This document shows positions 55,043-64,000 of a stretch of 64,000 nucleotides of DNA, piece after piece. Made by a program: the position numbers and the translations under genes. Position 1 is the first letter of the stretch. Each line of letters opens with the position of its first letter. The stretch spans positions 248,001-312,000 of the forward strand of contig NZ_CP158297.1 of NCBI RefSeq assembly GCF_040256395.1, in the 5' to 3' direction. The notes under the pieces are model-generated. The model did no database searches, was not told the DNA's origin, and saw only the letters and a list, made by a program, of their open reading frames with translations. This DNA comes from Deinococcus sonorensis KR-87. Lineage in GTDB: Bacteria; Deinococcota; Deinococci; Deinococcales; Deinococcaceae.

Positions 55043-56209
55043 ATGAAAAACTTTCTCACGTTGGCAATGATGCTGGCCTTCTCCTGCGCTGGCGCGGTGA
55101 AGGTCGGGGTGCTGCTTCCGCTGTCCGGGTCCGGCAGCGTGTCGGGGCAGGCGGCCCAGAACGGGTACCGCCTGGCGCTCGAGGAGATCAACCGCGCGGG
55201 CGGGGTGCTCGGCAAGCCGCTGGAGCTGGACTTCGCGGATGACGGCAGCACGCCCGCCAAGGCGGTGCCGGAGTTCGTGCGGCTCGTGACCGTCGACCGG
55301 GTGGATTTCATGGCGGGCGGCGTGTCGAGCGCCACCAGCATCGCCGTGAGCGGCCCGGCCCGGCAGTACAACACCTTCATGGCCTGGATCGGCGCGGCGG
55401 CCGTCACGGTGCAGGACGCGTTCGCGGGCGACCCGTACTTCTTCCACTACCACCCGTGGGCGTACGACAATGTGACGGCCGTGCTGGCGTACTACCGCTA
55501 CCTGAAGAGCAGCAAGGGCGCCAAGAACATTGCGATTGCCTACGAGGACGGGCCGTTCGGGGCGAGCGGCATCGACTCGCTGGTGGCGCTGCTGAAGAAG
55601 AACGGCTTCAACGTGGTGCTGAGCGAGAAGTTCAAGAGCGGCAGCGGCAACTTCGGGCCGTTCGTGAGCAAGGCCAAGGCCGCGAAGCCGGACATCATCC
55701 ACTGGATCGGGTATGACGTGGACGCGCTGCCGCTCGCCACGGAGATCCGGCAGCAGGGCCTGAATGTCGGCATGGTGTACGGCACGCCGCCGTCCTGGCC
55801 GGTGGGCTTCGAGAAGAACCCGCTGGCGCAGGGCGTGGCGGGCCTGAGCCTGTGGCTGCCGAGCAGTCCGCAGCCGGCCAGCCGCAGCTTCGTGGCGGCG
55901 TACCAGAAGCGGTTTGGGAGCGTGACCGAGGAGTACTTCGCGCCGCTGGCGTACGTGAACCTCAAGACGCTCGCCGACGCGATCAACCGCGCCGGCAGCA
56001 CCGACAAGGACAAGGTGGCGGCGGAACTGGCGAAGACCGACGTGGACACGCCGTTCGGCCGGCTGACCTTCAGCGAGAGCGGCAAGACGAAGTACCAGGG
56101 CTTCAAGGCCGGCAGCTGGCTGGACTTCCAGTTCCGTGACGGCGCGCGCCTGCCGGTGTACCCGGTGAAATTCGCGCGCGGCACCATCCAGTACAACAGC
56201 ACCCGCTAA
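55043..56209 (+). CDS. ABC transporter substrate-binding protein (Liv type)
   Basis: A 388-residue exported binding protein of the periplasmic-binding type 6 family. Signal peptide MKNFLTLAMMLAFSCAGAVK; a cysteine near residue 15 is not in a clear lipobox. KVGVLLPLSGSGSVSGQAAQNGYRLALEEINRAGGVLG is the family start, and GGVSSATSIAVSG and EEYFAPLAYVNLKTLADAINRA follow. Liv-type systems carry branched-chain amino acids, amides, urea or short acids. Next to bdhA and scoAB, a hydroxy- or ketoacid is a reasonable substrate guess. Confidence 0.93.
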   Translation: MKNFLTLAMMLAFSCAGAVKVGVLLPLSGSGSVSGQAAQNGYRLALEEINRAGGVLGKPLELDFADDGSTPAKAVPEFVRLVTVDRVDFMAGGVSSATSIAVSGPARQYNTFMAWIGAAAVTVQDAFAGDPYFFHYHPWAYDNVTAVLAYYRYLKSSKGAKNIAIAYEDGPFGASGIDSLVALLKKNGFNVVLSEKFKSGSGNFGPFVSKAKAAKPDIIHWIGYDVDALPLATEIRQQGLNVGMVYGTPPSWPVGFEKNPLAQGVAGLSLWLPSSPQPASRSFVAAYQKRFGSVTEEYFAPLAYVNLKTLADAINRAGSTDKDKVAAELAKTDVDTPFGRLTFSESGKTKYQGFKAGSWLDFQFRDGARLPVYPVKFARGTIQYNSTR

Positions 56210-56234
56210 GCCCCTCGCGTCTGGAGTGAACGTT

Positions 56235-57098
56235 GTGGATCTCTTCCTGCAAACCCTGCTGAACGGCCTGCTGCAAAGCGGCGTGTACGCGCTGGTCGCC
56301 GCCGGGCTGGCCCTGGCGGTGGGCGTGGTCGGCATCGTGAACTTCGCCCACGGCGAGTACCTGATGATCGGCGCGTTTATCGCCTACGGCATGAGCGCGG
56401 TGCTGGGCGTGGACCCGCTGATCAGCGTGACGGTGGCAGCACTGGCGGTGTTCGCGGCCGGCGCGCTGACGTACCGGGTCGCGATCCGGCACGTGCTGGT
56501 CGCGCCGGAACTCAACCAGATGCTGCTCACCTTCGGCATCGGCATCGTGCTGCAGAACCTGGCGCTGCTGCTGTTCGGCGCGAACACCCGCACGCTCAGC
56601 ACCGGGTACCAGGGCAGCAGCCTCGCCGTGGGCCCGCTGACGGTGGGCGGCCCGAAACTTGTGGCGTTCCTGCTGGCCGCCGCGCTGCTGGGCGGCCTGT
56701 ACACCCTGCTGTACCGCAGCAGCCTGGGGCAGCAGATGCGGGCGGTGGCGCAGAACCGCCGCGGTGCGGCGTTGATCGGCCTGAACGTGGACCGGGTGTA
56801 CCTGATCGCCTTCTCGGTCGCGTGCGCGCTGAGCGGCGTGGCGGGCGTGCTGGTGGCCACGACGCTGTTCGCCAGCCCGACGGTGGGGCTGGTGTTCAGC
56901 CTCAAGGCCTTCGCGATCATCGTGATGGCGGGCCTGGGCAACCTGACCGGGGTGCTGTGGGCGAGCGTGCTGCTGGGCGTCACGGAGGCGCTGGTGCAGA
57001 CGTACGTGCCGGGCGGCGGCGGCTGGAGCGACGCGGTGTTCTTCCTGATGATCTTCGCGGCGCTGGTCGGGCGCTCGCTGCGCGGAGCGGCGCGGTGA
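56235..57098 (+). CDS. livH: Liv-type ABC transporter permease (LivH)
   Basis: A 287-residue inner-membrane permease with about eight helices and the LivH patterns GVYALVAAGLALAVGVVGIVNFAHGEYLMIGAF and EAA-like loop RAVAQNRRGAALIGLN. I prefer the GTG at 56235, which has GGAG 8 bases upstream, over the GTG at 56226. Follows the binding-protein gene and overlaps livM by 4 bases (GTGA). Confidence 0.93.
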   Translation: MDLFLQTLLNGLLQSGVYALVAAGLALAVGVVGIVNFAHGEYLMIGAFIAYGMSAVLGVDPLISVTVAALAVFAAGALTYRVAIRHVLVAPELNQMLLTFGIGIVLQNLALLLFGANTRTLSTGYQGSSLAVGPLTVGGPKLVAFLLAAALLGGLYTLLYRSSLGQQMRAVAQNRRGAALIGLNVDRVYLIAFSVACALSGVAGVLVATTLFASPTVGLVFSLKAFAIIVMAGLGNLTGVLWASVLLGVTEALVQTYVPGGGGWSDAVFFLMIFAALVGRSLRGAAR

Positions 57099-58066
57099 CG
57101 GCCCGGCCCGAGGTGCTGCGCGCCGCTCACGGGGCCGGGCGCTGGCGGCAGCTGTGGCCGCTGCTGGCGTACCTGCTGCTGGCCGCGGCCTTTCCGTTCC
57201 TGCCGTTCGGGGCGCGCAGCGAGTACCTGCTGCAGATCGGGTACTTCACCGTGGTGGCGGGCGTGCTGGCGCTCAGCTGGGACCTGCTGGCGCGCAGCGG
57301 GCAGCTGTCGCTGGCGCACGCGGCCTTCTACGGCATCGGCGCGTACGGCTTCGCGCTGCTGAGCAAAGCCGGGCTCGCGTGGGGGGTGGCGATGCCGCTC
57401 GCCGCGCTGATCGCGGCGGCCGTGAGCGTGCTGCTCGGCGCCGTGACGCTGCGGCTGTCGGGCATGTACTTCGCGATCGCCACGCTGGCGTTCACCGAGG
57501 TGCTGCGCACGGTGGTGCAGAACCTGCCGGACAGTCTGGCGGGCGGCGCGAACGGGATGCTGGTGCCGGCGCTGCTGGCCGGCTCTCCGCGCGGGCAGTA
57601 CTTCCTGGCCTTCGCGGTGCTGCTGCTCACTGTGGCGTGCAGCCTGGCGGTGCGCTTCTCGCGGCTGCACCTGGCGTTCAGCGCGGTGCGGCAGGGGGAG
57701 GACGTCGCGCGGGTGCTGGGCGTGCCGGTGGTGCGCTACCGGCTGCTGGCGTTCGCGCTGAGTTCGTTTCTGGCGGCGCTGGCGGGCGTGCTGTACGCCG
57801 GGAAGACCTTCTTCATCAACCCGCAGGAGACCTTCAGCGTCGCGACGAGCATCGCGCCGCTCACCACCAGCATCTTCGGCGGGCTGTACACCACGCTGGG
57901 GCCGGTGCTGGGCGCCACGGTGCTGCGCGGCAGCGAGGAACTGCTGCACACCGTCCTCAAGGACGGCTCGCTGATGGTGTACGGGCTGGTGCTGATCCTG
58001 AGCATCCTGTGGCTGCCGCGCGGCCTGATGGGCCTGCGGCGGCGCCGGCCCGGGGGGGACGTATGA
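57095..58066 (+). CDS. livM: Liv-type ABC transporter permease (LivM)
   Basis: A 323-residue second permease subunit. GQLSLAHAAFYGIGAYGFALLS and RLSGMYFAIATLAFTEVLRTV are LivM signatures, with SAVRQGEDVARVLGV as the cytoplasmic coupling loop. GTG start overlaps the livH stop; the ATGA at its end overlaps livG. Confidence 0.93.
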   Translation: MTARPEVLRAAHGAGRWRQLWPLLAYLLLAAAFPFLPFGARSEYLLQIGYFTVVAGVLALSWDLLARSGQLSLAHAAFYGIGAYGFALLSKAGLAWGVAMPLAALIAAAVSVLLGAVTLRLSGMYFAIATLAFTEVLRTVVQNLPDSLAGGANGMLVPALLAGSPRGQYFLAFAVLLLTVACSLAVRFSRLHLAFSAVRQGEDVARVLGVPVVRYRLLAFALSSFLAALAGVLYAGKTFFINPQETFSVATSIAPLTTSIFGGLYTTLGPVLGATVLRGSEELLHTVLKDGSLMVYGLVLILSILWLPRGLMGLRRRRPGGDV

Positions 58067-58800
58067 CGCCGGTGCTCCGCGCCGAGCAGCTCAGCAAGCG
58101 CTTCGGCGGTCTGCAGGCGGTGCAGGGGGTGAGCTTCTCGGTGGCGCCGGGCGAGATCCTGGCGGTGATCGGGCCGAACGGCGCGGGCAAGACCACCCTG
58201 CTGAACCTGCTCTCCGGGCTGTACCGGCCCAGCGCGGGCCGGCTGTTCCTGGGCGACCGGGACGTGACGTCGCTCAGCGTGGAGGGACGCTGCCGGCTGG
58301 GGCTGGGCCGCGCGTTCCAGATCGTGCGGCCGTTCCCGGAGATGACCGTGCACGAGAACGTCACGGTGGGCGCGCTGTTCGGCACGCCCGGCACCCGGCT
58401 GCACGACGCGCGCGCGCAGGCCTGGACGCTGCTGGAACGCACCGGGCTGATCGCCCACGCGGAGAAGGCGGCGCACGACCTGACGCTGCTGCAGGACAAG
58501 CGGCTGGAAGTGGCGCGCGCGCTGGCCACCCGCCCCCGGCTGCTGCTGCTGGACGAGGTGATGGCGGGCCTGCGGCCCACCGAGGCGCAGGAGGCGGTGG
58601 CGCTGGTCCGCAGCGTCCGCGACAGCGGCGTGAGCGTGCTGTTCATCGAGCACATCATGCCGGTGGTGCGGGACCTGGCCGACCGGGTGATCGTGATGGA
58701 CCAGGGGCAGGTGCTGGCCGAGGGCCCCTACCACGACGTGACCCAGGACCCGCGGGTGGTGAGCGCGTACCTGGGCACGCCGCTGACGGAGGTGACGTGA
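58063..58800 (+). CDS. livG: Liv-type ABC transporter ATP-binding protein (LivG)
   Basis: A 245-residue ATPase. Walker A IGPNGAGKTT near residue 38, GRAFQIVRPFPEMTVHEN, Walker B LLLLDEVMAGLRP near 165 and switch histidine in FIEHIM. The usual LSGGQQ signature region reads LTLLQDKRLEVARAL, the LivG-like variant. ATG overlaps the livM stop. Confidence 0.95.
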   Translation: MTPVLRAEQLSKRFGGLQAVQGVSFSVAPGEILAVIGPNGAGKTTLLNLLSGLYRPSAGRLFLGDRDVTSLSVEGRCRLGLGRAFQIVRPFPEMTVHENVTVGALFGTPGTRLHDARAQAWTLLERTGLIAHAEKAAHDLTLLQDKRLEVARALATRPRLLLLDEVMAGLRPTEAQEAVALVRSVRDSGVSVLFIEHIMPVVRDLADRVIVMDQGQVLAEGPYHDVTQDPRVVSAYLGTPLTEVT

Positions 58801-59511
<711 letters not shown>

Positions 59512-59906
59512 ACCGCGGCGCGACGCTGGAAGAACTCTGGGAAGCGAGCAGCGCATCGGCGCCCGCGCCGCCGCAGTGGGCCACGGCTCCTCGCTGGCGT
59601 TCCACCGGCGGGAGCACCGCGGGCCACCCTCCAAGGAGGCGCGCCGATCGTTCCGGGTGCTGCGTTTCACGGCAACGTGACGCGCTCCAGGGACGGCGGG
59701 GCAGCCATGTCCGCTTCCCTCCCCTGCACCCGCTTGCGCCGACCGTCCACCTGCAGCCGTTCAGGGTGGCGGGAGTTCAAGCATCTGCTACTCTGTTCTC
59801 AGAGTAAGAGTCGTTGCGGTTACGTTATGGACGCATTCCGTGTTCGCACCCGGACCGGGAGCCGCCGCGCTGCCCTGTGCCTGTCGCACCCACACGGAGG
59901 GGAACC
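59512..59906. other. Intergenic spacer, 395 bases
   Basis: Apart from the inverted repeat at 59789-59806 no feature is seen. The in-frame extension of the next gene from 59814 is rejected. Confidence 0.4.
59789..59806. promoter_or_regulatory. Inverted repeat upstream of the peptidase S51 gene
   Basis: TACTCTG-TTCT-CAGAGTA, perfect 7-base arms, 100 bases before the start. A candidate operator. Confidence 0.45.
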
Positions 59907-60572
59907 ATGAAGCTGCTGCTGACGTCCGCGGGCATCACCAACCCCAGCATCCACTCGGCCCTGGAGGGGCTGCTGGGCAAGCCCGTCGCGGAGGCGAGTG
60001 CCCTGTGCATCCCCACCGCGATCCTGCCCTTTCCCGGCGGGCCGTTCATGGCCTACCGGTTCCTCAGCGGCGCGACCGCCAACCCCATGACCGAACTGGG
60101 CTGGAAGTCGCTGGGCGTCCTGGACCTCACGGCGCTCCCCAGCATCAAGCGAGAGTACTGGGTTGACGCGGTCCAGCAGGCGGACGCGCTGCTGGTGTAT
60201 GGCGGCGACGTCGTGTACCTGAGCCGCTGGATGCGCGAATCGGGGCTGGCGGACCTGCTGCCGTCGCTGCACGACACCGTCTATGTGGGGATCAGCGCCG
60301 GCAGCATGGTGACGGCCCCGGTGTACGGCGAAACGTACGACGACCCGCAGGCGCCCTTCGTCATCCAGGAGGGGCTCGGGCTGGTGGACTTCGCGGTGCT
60401 GCCGCACCTGAATCACCGCAACCACCCGGAGAGCTCCGCGGCGAAGGTGGAACGCATGGCGGCCGAAGTGCCGGTCCCGACGTACGGCATGGATGACCAG
60501 ACCGCCATCACGGTACGGGATGGGGTGATGGCGGTCATTTCCGAGGGCCACTGGCAGCGTTTTCCCTCCTGA
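59907..60572 (+). CDS. Peptidase S51 family protein (peptidase E-like)
   Basis: A 221-residue serine peptidase with a glutamine-amidotransferase-like fold. Catalytic serine in VGISAGSMV near residue 131, YGGDVVYLSRWM near 95 and LPHLNHR near 170. Peptidase E cleaves Asp-X dipeptides. The ATG at 59907 follows GGAGGGGAACC; the upstream frame has no homology. Monocistronic, ahead of a c-di-GMP gene. Confidence 0.9.
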   Translation: MKLLLTSAGITNPSIHSALEGLLGKPVAEASALCIPTAILPFPGGPFMAYRFLSGATANPMTELGWKSLGVLDLTALPSIKREYWVDAVQQADALLVYGGDVVYLSRWMRESGLADLLPSLHDTVYVGISAGSMVTAPVYGETYDDPQAPFVIQEGLGLVDFAVLPHLNHRNHPESSAAKVERMAAEVPVPTYGMDDQTAITVRDGVMAVISEGHWQRFPS

Positions 60573-60650
60573 CCGTCTCGTGACCCGTTCAGCCACATGA
60601 AGGTGCTGGTCCCGCCGCGCGCTGTCAGGCGCCTGTGTGAGGCTCGGCGG

Positions 60651-60656
60651 TACCCT
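60651..60656 (+). promoter_or_regulatory. -10 hexamer of the c-di-GMP gene
   Basis: TACCCT, six bases before the ATG at 60663. No Shine-Dalgarno sequence. Confidence 0.5.
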
Positions 60657-60662
60657 GCCCGT

Positions 60663-62573
60663 ATGCGTGCATCCGTCTCCCCGCTCGACAAGGTGGTCCA
60701 GCCGCACCCGTATGACGCGGTGCAGGACGTGCTGTACATCCTTGACGCGGAGCGGCGGTTCACGTTCGTGAACGCCTTCGCGCTCGCCGCCTGGCACTGC
60801 ACGCCGGACGCGCTGCTCGGCCAGCGCTTCGAGGACGGGCTGCCGGTCCGGCCCGGTCAGGACCTGATCGACGCGGTTCAGCAGGCGATCGACCGGCAGG
60901 AGCGCGCCGAGTTCGAGACGTTCGGGGGCCGCCACCAGCGCTGGATCAACCTGACCCTGTATCCGCATCACGGGGGCGTGCTGGTGCAGGTGCGGCCGCT
61001 GCTGCGCGACGTCCGGACGGCGGCGCGGGACGCGAACGACGCGCTGACCGGCTGCCTGACCCGTCAGACGTTCCTCGACGTGCTCGCCACCCCTCATCCC
61101 TGCACGCAGGGCGCGGTGCTGGCGCTGGTGGACCTGAACCGGCTCAAACTGATGAACGCGGTGCGCGGCCACACCGGCGGCGACCTGCACATCCGCCAGG
61201 TCGCCCACCTGCTGCAGGAGGCGCTGCCGGCCGGCGGGCTGATCTGCCGCTGGGGCGGGGACGAATTCGTGCTGCTGGCGCCGGGCCAGAATCCAGGGCT
61301 GCTGACCCGGGCCCTTGACCACGCGCTGCGGCACGCCCCGGCGCCGCAGCCGGGCGTGCCGGCGTACAGCTCCGGCCTGGCCGTGTGGCCCGGCGGCACC
61401 CCCTTCGAACGCGCCTTCGCGATCGCGGACGACCGCCTGCAGCAGCAGAAGGACCGCCTGTACGCGGTGCTGCCGGACGACGGGGAGGTGCTGAACTTCG
61501 TGGCGTTCTCGCAGCAGCTCGAGATGCTGGACGACCCGGACGACATCACCCAGTACACCCTGGAGCGGCTGCTGACCCTGCTGGATTTTGACCACGCGGT
61601 GTTCCAGGTGTGGGACGCGGGCGGCGCCACGTACACCGCCACCCACCAGGCGATCCGCGCGGGGCTGCCGGTCCCGCTGCCGGCACTGGGCGCTCCCCAG
61701 CCGCTGGCGGGCGCGTTCAGGACCGTGCAGCGCACGCAGCGGACCGCGTGGAGCACCGACTACCCGTCCTCGCCGGAGGTGATTCCGCTGATGGTCGAGC
61801 AGGGCGTCAAGAGCGGCATCATGACGCCGGTGTTCAGCCAGGGGCGGATCGTCGCCAGCATCACCCTGCGCACCGTGCACCGCTGGCACACCATCACCCC
61901 GCACATGCGCAAGGTGCTGGAACTGGCGGCGCTGCGGCTGGAACACGCGCTGGAGCTGCGGCGGGTGGCGCAGCAGGTGCGCGAGACGCTCGAAGCCGGG
62001 CTGCTGACGCTGGGCATCGCGCTGGAAGCGCGGGACCTGGAAACGCACGGGCACACCCAGCGCACCACCGAGATGGCCGGCCGGCTGGGGGAGGCGCTCG
62101 GGCTGCGCGGCAGCGACCTCGATCAGCTGCGTGAGGGCGCGTACCTGCACGACCTCGGCAAGCTCTGCGTCCCGGACGCCATCCTGCACAAGCCCGGGCG
62201 GCTCACAGCGGACGAGTGGACGGTGATGCAGACGCACACCACCCGCGGGTGGGACCTGGCCTGCCGCATTCCGAACCTGGCCACGGCGGTGCTGGAGGTG
62301 ATCCGGCATCACCATGAACGCTGGGACGGCGGCGGGTACCCGGACGGCCTGGCCGGAGAGGCGATTCCGCTGGTGGCCCGCATCTTCGCCGTATGCGACG
62401 TCTACGACGCGCTGATCAGCGAGCGGCCCTACAAACCGGCGTGGAGCGCCGACGCGGCGGTCCGGGAGATCCAGGCGCAGTCGGGTCGTCAGTTCGACCC
62501 GGCGGTCGTGCGGGCCTTCCTGAGTCTGCACGGGGAAGCCGCGCTGGCTGCAGCCGTGCCGCGGGTGTCCTGA
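60663..62573 (+). CDS. PAS-GGDEF-GAF-HD-GYP c-di-GMP protein
   Basis: A 636-residue cytoplasmic signalling protein. PAS (about residues 18-120), GGDEF with intact WGGDEFVLL near 200 (about 130-280), GAF (about 300-430), then HD-GYP (about 450-620) with HDLGKLCVPDAILHKPGRL and HHERWDGGGYPDGL. The HD-GYP metal and GYP residues are all present, so phosphodiesterase activity is likely; the GGDEF site looks intact too, but the domain is short. Leaderless ATG at 60663, so the upstream ATG at 60597 is rejected. Monocistronic. Confidence 0.92.
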   Translation: MRASVSPLDKVVQPHPYDAVQDVLYILDAERRFTFVNAFALAAWHCTPDALLGQRFEDGLPVRPGQDLIDAVQQAIDRQERAEFETFGGRHQRWINLTLYPHHGGVLVQVRPLLRDVRTAARDANDALTGCLTRQTFLDVLATPHPCTQGAVLALVDLNRLKLMNAVRGHTGGDLHIRQVAHLLQEALPAGGLICRWGGDEFVLLAPGQNPGLLTRALDHALRHAPAPQPGVPAYSSGLAVWPGGTPFERAFAIADDRLQQQKDRLYAVLPDDGEVLNFVAFSQQLEMLDDPDDITQYTLERLLTLLDFDHAVFQVWDAGGATYTATHQAIRAGLPVPLPALGAPQPLAGAFRTVQRTQRTAWSTDYPSSPEVIPLMVEQGVKSGIMTPVFSQGRIVASITLRTVHRWHTITPHMRKVLELAALRLEHALELRRVAQQVRETLEAGLLTLGIALEARDLETHGHTQRTTEMAGRLGEALGLRGSDLDQLREGAYLHDLGKLCVPDAILHKPGRLTADEWTVMQTHTTRGWDLACRIPNLATAVLEVIRHHHERWDGGGYPDGLAGEAIPLVARIFAVCDVYDALISERPYKPAWSADAAVREIQAQSGRQFDPAVVRAFLSLHGEAALAAAVPRVS

Positions 62574-62746
62574 ACGTCCAGCCGCCATCGCCGTGTGCGG
62601 CGGGGCCGTGATGTCCTTCAAGCGGCTCGCTCGCCTGAGCGGATCAAGGGGCGATGAATTGATGCCGAAGGGTTGCTCTTGATTGTGTGATGTCGTACTC
62701 AGTGCGGCTGCATGTCCCGGAGTCCCCTGGCCGTCACACTGCCCCA

Positions 62747-63073
62747 ATGAGTGCAGACCCACGCCATGACGCCGAGTGGGCCAGACGCACGGAGGACGAC
62801 GCCATCCCCGCGCTGCGGACCGCCACGCCCACGCCCCGGTCTGGCCTCCACTGGTTTCTCTTCGACGTCACCAACCGGGCCATCGCGGAAGCTGTGCTGG
62901 CCGCCTTTGACCATCCGCATCCGCGGGGTCAGGTCCGGCTCGAGTACCTGCGGCAGCAATTTGTGCAGGTCACGCAGGATCAGACGGCCGCGGAGCTGGA
63001 GTACGTCAATCTGCTGGAGATGGCCCGGAGGCTGCGGGTGCAGTACCTGACGGGTGCCTGGGACCTGCATTGA
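62747..63073 (+). CDS. Hypothetical protein, 108 residues
   Basis: A soluble small protein with no family recognised. The second half (GQVRLEYLRQQFVQVTQDQTAAELEYVNLLEMARRLRVQYLTGAWDLH) is helical and charged. CACACT lies six bases before the ATG at 62747 and may be a weak leaderless -10; the frame from 62687 is less likely. Confidence 0.55.
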   Translation: MSADPRHDAEWARRTEDDAIPALRTATPTPRSGLHWFLFDVTNRAIAEAVLAAFDHPHPRGQVRLEYLRQQFVQVTQDQTAAELEYVNLLEMARRLRVQYLTGAWDLH

Positions 63074-63444
63074 GGATGGCGCTTCGCGGCGCAGCAAAAA
63101 CCGCCAGGAGTCCCCGCTCGGCCCGGATGGACGGACATGGCCTGCCGGCGCGGTGGCCGGTGCGCTGGGCTCCATGGGTCACCTGAATGTCATATGCCTC
63201 TAGAGGCCAGCGCGGCATCGTCAGGCGGGCGCACCATCGTGCCCGGTCGTCTGAGGGATGGTTCGCTCCCTCACCCCAGGCGCCGGTGACGTGGAGGGTG
63301 GTGATGCGCGCCCGGCCGTGCGAGCCTTCTGGTCAACTGGAGCCCAGCGGGTCCCCCGCCGGGTCAGTCCATCCGCTGGGGGGGTAGACGACCGGCGGTG
63401 GTGAAGACCTCGCCGTGGGGACGCTTCATCGCTGAAATCTACGC
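63074..63444. other. Intergenic spacer, 371 bases, between convergent genes
   Basis: No gene, repeat or clear hairpin seen. Confidence 0.4.
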
Positions 63445-64000
63445 TCAGACTGCCAGGACGGGCGTCACCAGAGCTTTGATGGCCTCACCGCGGCCCTCGG
63501 TGGTGTGGTGGAGGGAGCGCCGGCGCTCCCGAGCCGCACGCTCGCGCTCGAGTTGCACCAGCGCCCCCGGGGCGTCGCCGGACGTCAGCAGAAGTTCGAC
63601 CACGCGGCTGTGGGCGCGCACCTCCAGGTCCAGGAGCTGGTGCTGGGCGGCCACGTCCACCACCTGGTCAACGCTGGCGCGCGCGCCGGGCGCGTCCCCC
63701 CGTGCCGCCTGATTGTCGGCTGCGGAGAGGGCGGCCCAGCCCCACGCCTCGGGTGTACGATTGCGGTCCAGGTGCGGGGAGGACAGCAGCTGGTGATGCA
63801 GCGCGGCCGCTTCGTCGAACAGCAGGGAGTTGTCCTTGGCGCGCGCCAGCAGACCGAGCGCGAGCAGTTCCACGTCCGTCTGAGCGCTCTCCTGTGCCGC
63901 CTGAAGGCTGCGGTCCGCGCACGCTGCGGCGAGACTGATGTTCCCCAGGTCCAGGGCCGTGTCGCCCAGGTGGTACAGGCTGGTGGCGAGTTCCCCCTGC
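63445..64000 (-). CDS. TPR-like protein, C-terminal part (start beyond right edge)
   Basis: An open frame runs from the right edge to the stop at 63445, 184 residues plus part of a codon. It is made of paired helices of about 35 residues (LYHLGDTALDLGNISLAAACADRS, WGWAALSAADNQAARGDAPGARASVDQ, LLLTSGDAPGALVQLERERAARE), as in tetratricopeptide repeats. The ORF continues past the window. Such C-termini are found in BTAD/SARP-like regulators and GGDEF proteins in these genomes. Confidence 0.75.
   Translation of the reverse strand, partial: QGELATSLYHLGDTALDLGNISLAAACADRSLQAAQESAQTDVELLALGLLARAKDNSLLFDEAAALHHQLLSSPHLDRNRTPEAWGWAALSAADNQAARGDAPGARASVDQVVDVAAQHQLLDLEVRAHSRVVELLLTSGDAPGALVQLERERAARERRRSLHHTTEGRGEAIKALVTPVLAV

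Noticed and set aside
59820..62762. 980-codon open frame on the minus strand
   Set aside because: Antisense to the S51 peptidase and the c-di-GMP protein, both with intact catalytic motifs.

Overview
The window is GC-rich bacterial chromosome that looks like Deinococcus. At least ten genes, large and small, start 5-7 bases after a TANNNT -10 hexamer with no Shine-Dalgarno sequence, which is the leaderless arrangement typical of Deinococcota. Gene content also fits: AAA-type regulators with BTAD domains, a PRC-barrel/DUF2382 stress protein, large GAF/PAS kinases and many lipoproteins. The genus is inferred; no rRNA or tRNA is present to confirm it.

Layout. 1-8,080: a divergent locus. To the left are an oligopeptide-type ABC importer (binding protein, two permeases) and a Gfo/Idh/MocA oxidoreductase. 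To the right are a ROK regulator broken by a one-base frameshift, an M81 (MlrC-like) metallopeptidase and CutC. 8,080-36,400: a loose accessory zone with five lipoproteins (two with NPCBM domains, one of them with delta-60 repeats), an SDR/TetR pair with two clear operators, two divergent 676-residue AAA/BTAD regulators, nudK, a GbsR-like regulator with an ABC-2 exporter, an MFS transporter, a second Nudix enzyme, a class C beta-lactamase-like hydrolase and a PRC/DUF2382 protein. Long spacers here carry hairpins and little recognisable coding. 36,400-47,500: a hybrid sensor kinase, a CPA1 K+/H+ antiporter, small DNA-binding-like proteins, an SDR, a META-like secreted protein, tryptophan 2,3-dioxygenase and an amidase. 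47,900-59,500: a compact locus reading as uptake and breakdown of ketone bodies or hydroxyacids: 3-hydroxybutyrate dehydrogenase, a 1006-residue ATPase/BTAD regulator, 3-oxoacid CoA-transferase A and B, two alpha/beta hydrolases and a complete Liv-type ABC importer. 59,900-64,000: a peptidase S51, a PAS-GGDEF-GAF-HD-GYP c-di-GMP protein, an unknown small protein and the C-terminal part of a TPR protein leaving the right edge.

Most notable: a short leaderless ORF with tandem Trp codons ahead of tryptophan 2,3-dioxygenase, resembling a Trp-sensing leader; a GCGTCAC/GTGACGC-type dyad shared by the two ends of the ketone-body locus; a perfect 50-bp palindrome right after the DUF2382 gene; and a 49-residue ORF that overlaps the dioxygenase start.
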